From: Adiantum capillus-veneris
Taxonomy: Eukaryota; Streptophyta; Polypodiopsida; Polypodiales; Pteridaceae
DNA: 58,000 bases
Assembly: GCA_014529385.2 (NCBI GenBank)
Contig: CM043959.1
Location: forward strand, 9,824,809-9,882,808
Direction of reading: 5' to 3'
A model generated the notes under the pieces. The model ran no database searches. It was given only the letters and a program-made list of their open reading frames with translations, and was not told the origin of the DNA. Shown piece by piece: positions 25,001 through 36,868 of the stretch. Both the position numbers and the translations under genes were made by a program. Position 1 is the first letter of the stretch. The number at the start of each line of letters is the position of its first letter.

Positions 25001-25565
25001 ACTATGTATCTCTGTCTTTTGACGAGAGAGTGTGTGTGCAAGAAGAGTTACAGAGAACCATCTTCTCTATATGGAGAAAGACAGAGAGTGAGAGAGAGAG
25101 AAATACCTGTTTTTTCTCTATTCGTGAGGTGTGCAATGTCTCCTGAGAAGACTGCCCGATCCTGCCCTTCTGGAAAGCGTTGTGTACGCTGCTGTTTCTT
25201 TGTCTTGTGCGCGAACTTTCAATCCTGTGCACTCCACCTGTGTGTTGTGTACGATGCCGAGCTTGCTCCTCTACGCGCGCGTATACTCCAACTGTGTGCG
25301 ATCCGTGTGCGCTTTCTGTGTTTTTGCTGCTCGCCTGCTTTCTCTGTGTGCGTTTCTCGTGCGCTCTCTGTGTGCCTAATCTTGATAGGGTTTATTAGAA
25401 TGCCACGTATGCTACAAGTCCATGTTTTATCATAGGATTAAAAAAAAACAAAAGCAATATAAAAAATTAACCAATTCACACGGCCAAAATTAAAGAAATC
25501 ATGGTTGAAAATATAAAAAACATGCATAACTCTATACTAGGAATTCACTTTAAAAAAAAAAAATC
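25001..25565. other. Locally CpG-containing sequence, no gene recognised
   Basis: Sequence at 25130-25380 is less AT-rich, with GTGCGC and ACGCGCGCG stretches and T/C-rich runs. Overlapping plus-strand frames are Cys/Leu-rich and look like low-complexity artefacts. A poly-A tract at 25549-25563 immediately precedes the GC-rich start of the duplicated block. Confidence 0.45.
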
Positions 25566-27360
25566 CTGGACCCCGGACCCCGCCCAGAACAATATCCCAA
25601 AATCAACCTCCCAAGCCCCGCCATCGAGAGCGCTATATTCCACATCCCCATCAAGAGCGCTATCCCCAAACCTCACGTGGAAGCGCTGCCTTGTCACCCC
25701 ATTGTGGCATTGCCCTAAGACCCCGCATCTGGAGTGCTAAATGGGAACATTCTTCATTAGTGAAATTTTGAACATAAATTATATTAGCACATACTTAAAT
25801 ATAATACAAATATTAACATATTAGCTATACTACTAATTTACTATAGCAGTTCTAGATTATGTCCCATACTATATTTAAGGTGCCAAAGGTTTGGCCTTAT
25901 GGTCCTAGATTTAGCCAAGTGGTCAACACATATAGGACCAAGTGCACACTGTGCCACAAAACTTGGCCACCACTTCACTTGCCAAAGTTTAGGCCACATG
26001 GTCAATCCTAACTTTCCAATGTTCTTATTATGTCACCTTTTGCCTCGTGGAAAACCTAGGCTTGTTTTCACATACTCAGGCACTTCAAGCCACAATAAAT
26101 TGTCATTACTCTTCGACAACCCTTTTGTTCAAGTCTTTGAAAAAACATTGTTTAAGGCCACCCTAAACCATTTTCATTTAGGGGTGTCTAAAACTAGCTT
26201 TTTGGCAATTCGAGAAGAAAATGGTCAAAGTTTTATACTTAGTTTTAACCACTTGACCAATTCAAATATTGGAAAGCAAGGTCTTGTAATACTTTTCTTT
26301 GGACATCACACATTAAAACTAGGTCCCTCACTTGTCCAAGCTATGCTCTAATACAATAAAGGGCTTTTGGTTTCAAGATGCACCACTTTCCCAACCTTGA
26401 TTCCATTAAAGAAGCTAGCTCTACTTAGACATTTAATAGCAAGGTCTCGCAGCAGTTCAGATTGAACATTTTCCATGGCAGCTAGGTCCACCACTTATCT
26501 AAGCTATGCTCTAATAGAGTAAGGGGGTTTTGGTTTCAAGATCCACCACTTGTCCAAACTTGATTTGGGAAGCAAGGTCCTATAATAGTTTGCTTTGGAC
26601 ATTCACCATTACAACTAAGTCCACCACTTCTCCAAGCTATGTTCTAATACACTAAGGAGGTTTTGGTTTCAAGGAGAACCACTTGTACGACTCTGTTTTT
26701 GGAAGTAAGGTCTTTACATAGTTCACCTTGGACCTTGGACATTGGATACTACAACTAAGCCCACCACTTGTCCAAGATATCCTCTATATATAGCCAAAGG
26801 GTTTGGGTTTCAAGATTCACCACTTTTCCAACCTTTCTTCCATTAAAGAAAGGAGGGGCTTTATAACTAGGTCCACCACTTGTCCAAGCTATGCTCTGAT
26901 ATGGAAAGGGGATTTTGGTTTCAAGGTCCACCACGTGTTCAACCTTGCAAGACTCAAGGGATACTTGGACATTGGAAAGCATAGTCCTATAGTAGTTGAT
27001 AGGTGGCAGTGGGTATTACAACTAGGTCCAACCTATGCTCTCATATCGCAAAGAGGCTTTGCTTTCAAGGTCCACCACTTGTCCAACCTTGCTTCCATTA
27101 AAGAAATGAGGGGCTACGTAAACATTGGCAATCAAGGTAGCAAGGTTCTAAGGTGTTTCACCTTGGATATTGGGCATTATAACTAGGTCCACCACTTGTC
27201 CAAGCTATGCTCTGATAAAGAAAGGGGATTTTCGTTTAAAGGTCCACCATGTGTTCAACCTTTCTAATATAGAAAGGGGATTTTTGTTTCAAGGTCCACC
27301 ACGTGTTCAACCTTGAAAGACTCAAGGGATACTTGGACATTGGAAAGCATAGTCTTATAG
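25566..27360. repeat. 2.3-kb tandem duplication, copy A
   Basis: Begins with a GC-rich segment (CCCCGGACCCCGCCCAGAAC) and contains a 150-codon plus frame at 25899-26351, then degenerate satellite cores. It is almost identical to 27934-29680: equivalent points differ by 2368 bp on the left part and 2322 bp on the right, because copy B lacks 46 bp near 28780. The 150-codon frame contains diverged core-like phrases (CAAGTGGTCAAC, CTCACTTGTCCAAGC) and no domain that I recognise. Confidence 0.88.
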
Positions 27361-30300
27361 TAGTTGATAGGTGGCAGTGGGTCTGAAGACTAGGTCGAAG
27401 CGATGGTGTTAAGTAGCCAGGGGGCGTTGGATTCAAGGTCAACCACTTGTCCAACCTTACTTCCATTAAAGAAATGAGGGGCTACGTAAACATTGGCAAG
27501 CAAGGTAGCAAAGTCCTAAGGTATTTCACCTTGGATATTGGGCATTATAACTAGGTCCACCACTTGTCCAAGCTATGCTCTGATAAAGAAAGGGGATTTT
27601 CGTTTCAAGGTCCACCATGTGTTCAACCTTTCTAATATAGAAAGGGGATTTTTGTTTCAAGGTCCACCACGTGTTCAACCTTGAAAGACTCAAGGGATAC
27701 TTGGACATTGGAAGGCATAGTCTTATAGTAGTTGATAGGTGGCAGTGGGTATTAAAACTAGGTCCAACCTATGCTCTTATATAGCAAAGAGGCTTTGGTT
27801 TCAAGGTCCACCACTTGTCCAACCTTACTTCCATTAAAGAAATGAGGGGCTACGTAAACATTGGCAAGCAAGGTAGCAAAGTCCTAAGGTATTTCACCTT
27901 GGATATTGGGCCGCCCCTTGACCCCGCCCGGGGCGCTGCCCCGGACCCCGCTCAGAACAATATCCCAAAATCAACCTCCCAAGCCCCGCCATCGAGAGCG
28001 CTATATTCCACATCCCCATCAAGAGCGCTACCCCCAAACCTCACGTGGAAGCGCTGCCTTGTCACCCCATTGTGGCATTGCCCTAAGACCCCGCATCTGG
28101 AGTGCTAAATGGGAACATTCTTCATTAGTGAAATTTTGAACATAAATTATATTAGCATATACTTAAATATAATACAAATATTAACATATTAGCTATACTA
28201 CTAATTTACTATAGCAGTTCTAGATTATGTCCCATACTATATTTAAGGTGCCAAAGGTTTGGCCTTATGGTCCTAGATTTAGCCAAGTGGTCAACACATA
28301 TAGGACCAAGTGCACACTGTGCCACAAAACTTGGCCACCACTTCACTTGCCAAAGTTTAGGCCACATGGTCAATCCTAACTTTCCAATGTTCTTATTATA
28401 TCACCTTTTGCCTCGTGGAAAACCTAGGCTTGTTTTCACATACTCAGGCACTTCAAGCCACAATAAATTGTCATTACTCTTCAACAACCCTTTTGTTCAA
28501 GTCTTTGAAAAAACATTGTTTAAGGCCACCCTAAACCATTTTCATTTAGGGGTGTCTAAAACTAGCTTTTTGGCAATTCGAGAAGAAAATGGTCAAAGTT
28601 TTATACTTAGTTTTAACCACTTGACCAATTCAAATATTGGAAAGCAAGGTCTTGTAATACTTTTCTTTGGACATCACACATTAAAACTAGGTCCCTCACT
28701 TGTCCAAGCTATGCTCTAATACAATAAAGGGCTTTTGGTTTCAAGATGCACCACTTTCCCAACCTCGATTCCATTAAAGCTATGGCAGCTAGGTCCAAGG
28801 CAGCTAGGTCCACCACTTATCTAAGCTATGCTCTAATAGAGTAAGGGGGTTTTGGTTTCAAGATCCACCACTTGTCCAAACTTGATTTGGGAAGCAAGGT
28901 CCTATAATAGTTTGCTTTGGACATTCACCATTACAACTAAGTCCACCACTTCTCCAAGCTATGTTCTAATACACTAAGGAGGTTTTGGTTTCAAGGAGAA
29001 CCACTTGTACGACTCTGTTTTTGGAAGTAAGGTCTTTACATAGTTCACCTTGGACCTTGGACATTGGATACTACAACTAAGCCCACCACTTGTCCAAGAT
29101 ATCCTCTATATATAGCCAAAGGGTTTGGGTTTCAAGATTCACCACTTTTCCAACCTTTCTTCCATTAAAGAAAGGAGGGGCTTTATAACTAGGTCCACCA
29201 CTTGTCCAAGCTATGCTCTGATATGGAAAGGGGATTTTGGTTTCAAGGTCCACCACGTGTTCAACCTTGCAAGACTCAAGGGATACTTGGACATTGGAAA
29301 GCATAGTCCTATAGTAGTTGATAGGTGGCAGTGGGTATTACAACTAGGTCCAACCTATGCTCTCATATCGCAAAGAGGCTTTTCTTTCAAGGTCCACCAC
29401 TTGTCCAACCTTGCTTCCATTAAAGAAATGAGGGGCTACGTAAACATTGGCAAGCAAGGTAGCAAGGTTCTAAGGTGTTTCACCTTGGATATTGGGCATT
29501 ATAACTAGGTCCACCACTTGTCCAAGCTATGCTCTCATAAAGAAAGGGGATTTTCGTTTAAAGGTCCACCATGTGTTCAACCTTTCTAATATAGAAAGGG
29601 GATTTTGGTTTCAAGGTCCACCACGTGTTCAACCTTGCAAGACTCAAGGGATACTTGGACATTGGAAAGCATAGTCCTATAGTAGTTGATAGGTGGCAGT
29701 GGGTATTACAACTAGGTCCAACCTATGCTCTCATATCGCAAAGAGGCTTTGCTTTCAAGGTCCACCACTTGTCCAACCTTGCTTCCATTAAAGAAATGAG
29801 GGGCTACGTAAACATTGGAAAGCAAGGTAGCAAGGTTCTAAGGTGTTTCACCTTGGATATTGGGCATTATAACTAGGTCCACCATTTGTCCAAGCTATGC
29901 TCTGATAAAGAAAGGGTATTTTCGTTTAAAGGTCCACCATGTGTTCAACCTTTCTAATATAGAAAGGGGATTTTTGTTTCAAGGTCCACCACGTGTTCAA
30001 CCTTGCAAGACTCAAGGGATACTTGGACATTGGAAAGCATAGTCCTATAGTAGTTGATAGGTGGCAGTGGGTATTACAACTAGGTCCAACCTATGCTCTC
30101 ATATCGCAAAGAGGCTTTGCTTTCAAGGTCCACCACTTGTCCAACCTTGCTTCCATTAAAGAAATGAGGGGCTACGTAAACATTGGCAAGCAAGGTAGCA
30201 AGGTTCTAAGGTGTTTCACCTTGGATATTGGGCATTATAACTAGGTCCACCACTTGTCCAAGCTATGCTCTGATAAAGAAAGGGGATTTTTGTTTAAAGG

Positions 30301-30900
30301 TCCACCATGTGTTCAACCTTTCTAATATAGAAAGGGGATTTTTGTTTCAAGGTCCACCACGTGTTCAACCTTGAAAGACTCAAGGGATACTTGGACATTG
30401 GAAAGCATAGTCTTATAGTAGTTGATAGGTGGCAGTGGGTATTAAAACTAGGTCCAACCTATGCTCTTATATAGCAAAGAGGCTTTGGTTTCAAGGTCCA
30501 CCACTTGTCCAACCTTACTTCCATTAAAGAAATGAGGGGCTACGTAAACATTGGCAAGCAAGGTAGCAAAGTCCTAAGGTATTTCACCTTGGATATTGGG
30601 CATTATAACTAGGTCCACCACTTGTCCAAGCTATGCTCTGATATAGAAAGGGGATTTTTGTTTCAAGGTCCACCACGTGTTCAACCTTGAAAGACTCAAG
30701 GGATACTTGGACATTGGAAAGCATAGTCCTATAGTAGTTGATAGGTGGCAGTGGGTATTACAACTAGGTCCACCACTTGTCCAACCTATGCTCTCATATA
30801 GCAAAGAGGCTTTGGTTTCAAGGTCCACCACTTGTCCAACCTTGCTTCCATTAATATAGCAAGGAGGATTTGGTCTCAAGGTTCACCACTTGTCCAACCT
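27100..30900 (-). repeat. About 360-376 bp satellite units
   Basis: A unit containing the cores CACCACTTGTCCAAGC, CACCATGTGTTCAACC and CACCACGTGTTCAACC, plus GTTGATAGGTGGCAGTGGG, TAAAGAAATGAGGGGCTACG and TTTCACCTTGGATATTGGGC, recurs with starts near 27140, 27500, 27875, 29461, 29829, 30197 and 30560. The copies at 29461, 29829 and 30197 are exactly 368 bp apart. Open frames at 29492, 29625, 29860 and 29993 are shifted copies of the same read-through. The array stops at about 30900, just before the acceptor of the DUF7869-type gene. Confidence 0.9.
27909..29680. repeat. 2.3-kb tandem duplication, copy B, with GC-rich junction
   Basis: The junction at 27909-27955 is a conspicuous GC-rich island (CCGCCCCTTGACCCCGCCCG and following) dropped into AT-rich satellite. 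From about 27940 it matches copy A closely through a second 150-codon frame (28267-28719). It has a 46-bp deletion near 28780 relative to copy A. The island is longer here than in copy A, so copy A may be 5'-truncated at its poly-A tract. Confidence 0.87.
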
Positions 30901-30979
30901 AAGCAAACCTTTTTCATGTTGTAGCATGATTTTTGGTTTGAAGAGTATTTTTCTATAACTATGGATTTAACAATGTAAT

Positions 30980-30993
30980 CTTTTTACTTACAG
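30980..30993 (+). promoter_or_regulatory. Splice acceptor of the DUF7869-type gene
   Basis: The sequence CTTTTTACTTACAG ends at 30993 and is followed by G and an ATG at 30995. The pyrimidine-rich tract and AG are canonical. It implies either a 5'-UTR intron or an upstream coding exon hidden beyond the satellite. Confidence 0.6.
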
Positions 30994-33900
30994 GATGGAC
31001 TTTGAATCTGGGGAGAAAGTACATATGATACTTGACAATGAAATCGTTGGTATTGGTTGTGTGTGTAGAACAGATCCAGATTCCACTTGTGGTGGTACAA
31101 AGATAGGGCTAGGAAATGTCTCCATACTAGTGGAGGAATGCTTGAAGGATGTGGTCCTACCTTTTCCTACAATGGATACTTCATCTCTCCAAGGCTCATT
31201 ATGGAGTGCTGTTCGATGGTCAAAGCTTCTTTTGCAATCTTTTGTATTAAATGGGAACTTAATTGATCCACACGAAAGCTACAATGGTGATGAAGAACAT
31301 GATCATTCTGATCCTCTAGTTACAAATGCAATACCTATGACAAGCCCAGAATTTGAAGCAATGATTCGAGAGTCTTGGAGAAATCAGAGGGTCCTTTTAA
31401 AAGATGACACAATGATGCAAACCATGAATGAAGGGACCATCTTATATGTATTTCCACATGATTATGTCAACTTTCAGGAACTTGGTCCTGATTGTGTGGG
31501 TGTGGGTATTGAAAGAGAAAATGCAAGCATTCATGATGTGGTTGAAGTGGGTAGCATCACTTTGCTAAAGTGGCCCATCAAGCAGACAACAATGTTGAAT
31601 GGGAGCCCATTACAACGCTTTGTTCCTGTTGATGGCATGCATGCTACATATGAGGATGTATCCAACGATGGCAATGTTGGAAAAAAACTTGATGGGAGTA
31701 ATGTTGTCCAGTTGTCAAGGAAGAGACGATACACTTTCATGAACAGGACTCAAAAATCAAAAGCAGCACCAGCTTCGACTTTTTACCTTTCAAACAAATC
31801 AATTCAAAGGGTATCATGCATTGATTGTTGTGCACAAAAATGCTGCCAATTTGCAGATCGTGATATGGTGACAAGGTTACGACAACAATTTTGGGGAGAG
31901 TCTCAAAAATCACGCACTAATTATGTTTATGATGTTCTTTCTATATGTTATCAGAAAGATGAGAAGTCACGATACCAATTCAGGCTAAATGGCTCTATTG
32001 TTTGTTGTAGAGCATGGTATGAGCTACATGGAATACCAAAGACATCATTTTATCGATACAAGGAGAACTTTGAAAATGGTGTGCGCCAATATGTACATGG
32101 GAACACATGTACATTGAGAAGGGGACTTCAACATACTAGTTTAGCAAGAGCACTACTAAACGAGTTTGTGGAAAATAACTCTGAGAAAATGCCACATAGA
32201 AGTAGAACACTGCTAGATGGCTCAAGAGAGACTCAATTGGTGATTCCATTAACATACAAACAAGTGGATATTTTATGTGAAATCAACACGACACTTGACC
32301 AAATGGGCCATGAGAAGAAGCTATCCCAATCTTCTTTTGGTAGAATTTGGAACAAAGAGTACCCACATGTCACTTTAACAAAGACGAGTGAGTTCTCTAA
32401 GTGCAATATTTGTAGCTCAATCAAGGCAAGGTTAGAAGCTAAACCTTCTCTTGAAGAGAGAGCTCTTCTCTTGAGGGAGAGAGAAGTTCACATGGCACAA
32501 CAAAAGAGTTGCAGAAGCCTATATTATGCATGGCGCACGTATTCAGAAACTCAACCACAAAAATATGTATGCATAATCCATGATAAGATGGATCAAAAGA
32601 AGACTGCCATTCCTAGATTACGCATTGTTCCCAAGGGTGTGGATTCAGGATATAATCTGCAGGTGGCATTGATTGGCATGATCACTCATGGACATGGAGA
32701 AGGTCATTACGGACACTTTGTCTTGAATGGTTTGTGGCCAGCTGATCCAAATCTTACAATTGGCTCAATTGCTAATTGTTTACATAACCTCGAGAGGATA
32801 GATAAGCATCCTCTTGGTGATCTAGTAACAAATGGACTTCCAAGGAGCAATATTTCACTACTACATGCTTTGAACTCAAGGGATGCTTTGGACTACCATA
32901 ACTTGAGTGATGGAAAAGAGCCCATTGTGCAGTCGTCAGAAATTGCAGAAGAGGAATTGGGGTCAACATTTCGCAGATTGCCAGAGAACTTGTTGCTACA
33001 ATTGGATAATTGTGCAGGGGAAAACAAAAATCGATACTTATTTGCCTATTTGTCAATGCTTGTTGCAAGGGGTGTTTTCAAAACCATCCAGCTGGGATTT
33101 TTAATGGTTGGGCATACACATGAGGACATAGACGCCATGTTTAGTAGGTTTTCAGAGAAGTTGAGAGTTACACAAACCTATACTTTGCCACATTTGATGG
33201 ATACATTACGAAACAGCTCATCTTCATCTCCAGCTCCATTTTTTCTCACAAAGATCCCTGATTTCAAGCAATATTGTGATGGCTATCTTTGTGATGGACA
33301 AGACATACTTGTTGGACATTCCAAACCGCTTCAGTTCAGGTTCTTTATGCAAGATGAGACACCAATGATGCAATATAAGGCACATGTAGGTGTATCAAGT
33401 TGGAGTGGAAGTATTCGCCTTTGGAAAACAGACACAGAAGGCAAGCCAATGTTACCACATGGAGATCCACCTCTAGTACAAATGGCGGAGTATGTCAAGG
33501 CCCACGAAGAAGTCATTTTGGGGCTAAAGAACTATATAAAATTTTGGAAAAATTTAGGGAATGGTTGAAGTATTCCGCGATATTATAGACCCGTGATAGA
33601 TTATTGGAGTAAGGTAATTGAAGAGATTGGAAAAGCAATCATATCAGAGGGAGTCTTGTATGAAATGTTTTGGCCAAAAACTCAAGAATATTCTCATCTA
33701 CAAAGCACTACAATGAATTTGCAACAAGGAGCAGAAAGATTCCTAGGCCTTGAAGAGTTGAATGATCATTTTTGTGGGCCTCAACGAGATAGGCCAAGGG
33801 AAGAGTTTGACCCTATGTCTGATGTGCACCAAGGTGACATTCTTATGCTTGTTCCGAGTGACACAGAAATCTATCCAGTGTGGCTTGCAATGGCTTTATC

Positions 33901-34222
33901 TGACATTGATAATGAGCCTACATCACCAAACTACAGAAAACTCTTGATTCAATATTGGGCACCTTGCGCGAGAAAAAGTGGGATGACAGATACTCAAGCT
34001 TACAGTAATTGTTGGAAGGGTTATTGGGCTGTCAACTATAAGGACCCACAAGTGTGGGAAACTATAGATGCAATTGTTTGGTCCTGGAGACCCAACAAAG
34101 AAGGACCATTTTCTAGAATAAAGATTCCAGAAAGACATGCTCTAAAAGCCAAAGAAGGCCTCACTCGTGCACATCAGCCACACTTGGATCAAAGTTCAAA
34201 TATGGTATCAAATGTGGAGTAG
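30994..34222 (+). CDS. DUF7869-type DDE transposase-like protein with one in-frame TGA
   Basis: A frame of 1075 codons runs from ATG 30995 to the stop at 34222 and is interrupted only by TGA at 33566-33568 (codon 858). Upstream part: a Cys-rich segment near residue 276 (CIDCCAQKCC), GIPKTSFYRYKENF (HTH-like) near 345, and SKCNICSSIK. Catalytic-like core: IIHDKMD (D530, D533), LQLDNCAGENKNRYLF (D671), and GHTHEDIDAMFSRFSEKL (E710, D711, D713), the hallmark of DUF7869/RNase H-fold transposase-like proteins. After the stop the frame continues SIPRYYRPVIDYWSKV and ends in a Trp-rich part (NCWKGYWAVNY). Function is inferred as cut-and-paste transposase or a domesticated relative. Unlike its neighbours it has no frameshift, so it is the youngest or best-conserved gene here. 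Confidence 0.75.
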
Positions 34223-34389
34223 AATTATGTGGAGCTTCTATTGTGACTATACTAGTCAATTTGTAAACAAAATCTTTTTTGTATCTTCCTTTGTTTTATG
34301 TAATTTATAGTTATTATTCAAATCCATGTGTTGTACATCCTCTTGACTTTTGGTGTTTATCAACACCACAATCCTATGAGATTTTCACT
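34223..34389. other. 3' flank of the DUF7869-type gene
   Basis: AT-rich sequence with several TTTGT and TTTATG stretches suits a plant 3' UTR. The left boundary of the large minus-strand LTR element must lie near here, but I could not see a second LTR or target duplication. Confidence 0.4.
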
Positions 34390-34690
34390 TTATTTACTAG
34401 CCACACACCTCAATTTTTCCCACTTTAAGTGGAAAATTCCCAAATTACATGAATTCGGTCGATTTGGAGATTCCCATAATGTGAGATTTTTACCAAAATA
34501 CCTAATATGGTCTTTTTGGGTTGCAGAACACTGTTTCACTTGCTTTAGCTTTTCCTTTGTCAATAGTGGCCGAAGATCTTTGAGTTGTTGTAGGCTTAAC
34601 CACTGCTGAAGATTCAGGTGCTTCTTCAAACATTTTCGCCCATTGCTTGGACAAAATCAAGCGTGTGCTCATTTTTTCAGAGTCCACCAC
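34390..34690 (-). pseudogene. C-terminal ORF fragments of the large element
   Basis: Two overlapping frames (34690-34502, MVDSEKMSTRLILSKQWAKM; and 34629-34390) look like one frameshifted coding stretch. The composition is Lys/Ser/Thr-rich. No domain recognised. It is collinear with the minus-strand ORFs to the right and may be their distal end. Confidence 0.35.
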
Positions 34691-35087
34691 TAGGAATTTG
34701 TCTTTGATTACCTTTCACCGTAGTGTAAGGGTAGCTTTTTCAATCCCTAAACTTGTGACGGCTATTCCATGTGATATAGGAACCTGTACCTGGATTTCAT
34801 ACTGTTCTCGTTTATCTAGAAGTAACCACAACCCATAAGACATGACAAGTTGTCGTGGCAGTGCAATCTATGTCTGCTGTAAAATTGACTTTCAGTTTCT
34901 CATGCACATCCAACGAGAATTTAATCTTCTTGTTGGCTACCAAGTAACTGATGTTCTCTTTGCTTTTGGTACTTTTCTTGGACTTTTGTGCCTTGGAAGC
35001 TTTGTCATCCTCTTATATGTTGAACTTCTTTATCATTTGACTGGTTGTAGCATGTCCGAAGTGCTTACTATCTTCTGATCTATAGCT
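34691..35087. other. Region without a clear open frame
   Basis: Between the distal fragments and the next minus-strand ORF. It could be decayed coding sequence of the same element; I see no motif. Confidence 0.3.
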
Positions 35088-35980
35088 TTAGGGAAGGTCT
35101 ATAGCCTGAGCAGCTTGTTGGTCTTCATTGCAAGTTTCTGACTGTGACGCCTTGACTCTTGGTTTCAAAAGCTCTTTGTCACTATTTACTTCTTCTAGCG
35201 CTTGAAGGTAATTCAATGGTGACTTTTCTTCTTGGAAATCTTTTGAATTTTGTGTATCAGGATGGTTAGGTTGACTCTCTTCTTCTGATGCAATGGTCGC
35301 CGTGGCCTTTGGTTCCCATTGTTCCATGGGTTTTTGTAGAGTCTCTTCTCGAAAATATTCATTCATATCCTGTATTGCTTGTCTTGGTAGTCAATCTTGG
35401 ACTCAGTCATTTCCTGTTCTTCTGTGCATTCTATGTATTTAGTTACATTTTCTTTTAGCTTCTCGTACTCTTTGATTTGTTCAATCACCAATGAAGAGTC
35501 CATAGTAGAGAATTTATTTGGTAGACGTTCAACTTCATCCATTGATTCTATTTGCATGTCTTCCACTTGTGACGTGGCACTAAGATTTTTTGCTACCACT
35601 GGCACCTCTTCTTGTGTTGGCTCACTATCGTCAGAATCTTGGCTTCTTTTGCTCTCGACCCTTGAAATGCGAGCTTCATCTTCATCACCTTGTGGATGCT
35701 TTGACTTTTCCTCACTGAGGTTCTTTAAGTGATCTTGAATCAGCTGATTCAATTGATCTTTTTTGAAAGCCTGATTCTCTATGATAATGTCGTTGACACC
35801 CTTGACTTCAAGCAACTGTGTCTTGAGCCTATCTTTTGTGCTCTGCCACAAGATCTGCTTCTTTTCAGAGGATCTCGTTGGGGATTCTCGCTTTCGTTCC
35901 CTTGTTGTCATTGTCTGAACTTTTCTTTTGGCGTGTTGCTTCTTCTTTTCCATGTAGAGATTTGTTGGGCAGTCCTTCAC
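35088..35980 (-). pseudogene. Charged coiled-coil protein with zinc-knuckle-like start (large element)
   Basis: The frame at 35980-35363 (205 codons) begins KDCPTNLYMEKKK, preceded in frame by SEPPRGHLVKDC. This looks like the second half of a CCHC zinc knuckle (GHxxxxC), with the first Cys pair lost. The rest is Lys/Glu-rich and probably coiled coil (TKDRLKTQLLEVKG, EYEKLKENVTKYIE). A second frame, 35366-35088, overlaps by four bases and is similarly acidic (EEVNSDKELLK). A nucleocapsid-like role in a Gag-type polyprotein is possible; no pol domain is seen next to it. Confidence 0.4.
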
Positions 35981-36184
35981 TAAATGACCCCTGGGGGGTT
36001 CACTATGTGTAAAAATACTATATCACGTGCGTTCAAGACATGTTTGTAAAACCCCTTATCTGTGAATTTTGTTAAGAATATAATGTATCCTTTTCTTTTA
36101 AAATCTGTAAGTTTTTTTCAAATTTGAAAAAATAATGCCCTTCTATATATATATTTCTGTAAGTTTCAAGAACTTTAAATACCC

Positions 36185-36868
36185 TTATGTTGAACTCACG
36201 TGATAGGTTACATTTTTATTAGGTGACCTCCCCGGGAAATGACCAATGGCACATTGGATGCAATATGTCGCTATCTCAACATGTGCACCCTTTGGACGAG
36301 GCAGCTCTCCATAATACTCCTGATTATGGTTTCCTATGGTATCTAAATATAGATATGAACTCTTTGCATGCATGAACCTATAGATTATGACTGACTTAGG
36401 TGCATCCACTGGCTTCGTATCTTTATCCTTCATCGTCTTGTCCTTGAGAAGCTGAAAATAGCTTCCATTATTACTTGCATACAAGATCAAATCACTATCC
36501 ATGCTTTCTAGCATGTGTAATGTTAATTCTTCCATCAATATATGGTCTTTGTCGTGGGGCTTCTGCATAGCCTTAGGGCTATGTTTCCGAGTTGATTTTG
36601 GCGAGGTTTGCACCAAGGATGAAGATCAAACCGAATCTTTGTTTTTCGTTTCCTTGGATTGTGCTTTTGGATGGGGTCCAAGTATGTGACTTACAAGTTG
36701 CCCACAAATTCTAAGCTCATCCATATTTTTCACATCGGCTATTTCATAGTGCCTATCGTATTTGTCGACCACAATGACATCTTGACCTGACCTTCTACAT
36801 TGAGCATTGTGAATTTCCAGTGGTTTCTCCTCCGGCTCGGCATCTTCCAATGCTTCTTGAAATTCCAC
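36185..36868 (-). pseudogene. Unrecognised ORF with in-frame TGA (large element)
   Basis: The frame at 36868-36626 (MEFQEALEDAEPEEKPLE...) and the frame at 36616-36185 are in the same phase, separated by a single TGA at 36626-36628. The second part contains RFMHAKSSYLYLDTIGNHNQ and YCIQCAIGHFPGRSPNKN, a possible CxxC-H element. At its 5' end the frame continues from the next ORF (36795-37808) through a frameshift near 36880. I do not recognise the family. Confidence 0.45.

Noticed and set aside
24751-25146. 131-codon plus-strand frame over the 90-bp repeat
   Set aside because: The period is divisible by three, so one open unit opens all of them; low-complexity content.
25899-26351. 150-codon plus-strand frame, present twice (also 28267-28719)
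   Set aside because: Both copies lie in the recent 2.3-kb duplication, so the second copy is not independent evidence. The frame contains decayed core phrases and no domain.
33566-33568. TGA stops in three unrelated ORFs (33566, 36626, about 40951) as a sign of stop-codon reassignment
   Set aside because: TAA and TAG also interrupt other frames (about 44244, 52812, 55180), and normal TGA terminates several genes, so ordinary nonsense mutation is sufficient.
33593-34222. Separate gene downstream of the DUF7869-type ORF
   Set aside because: It is in exactly the same frame and joined by open codons after a single TGA, so it is better read as the C-terminal part of the same protein.
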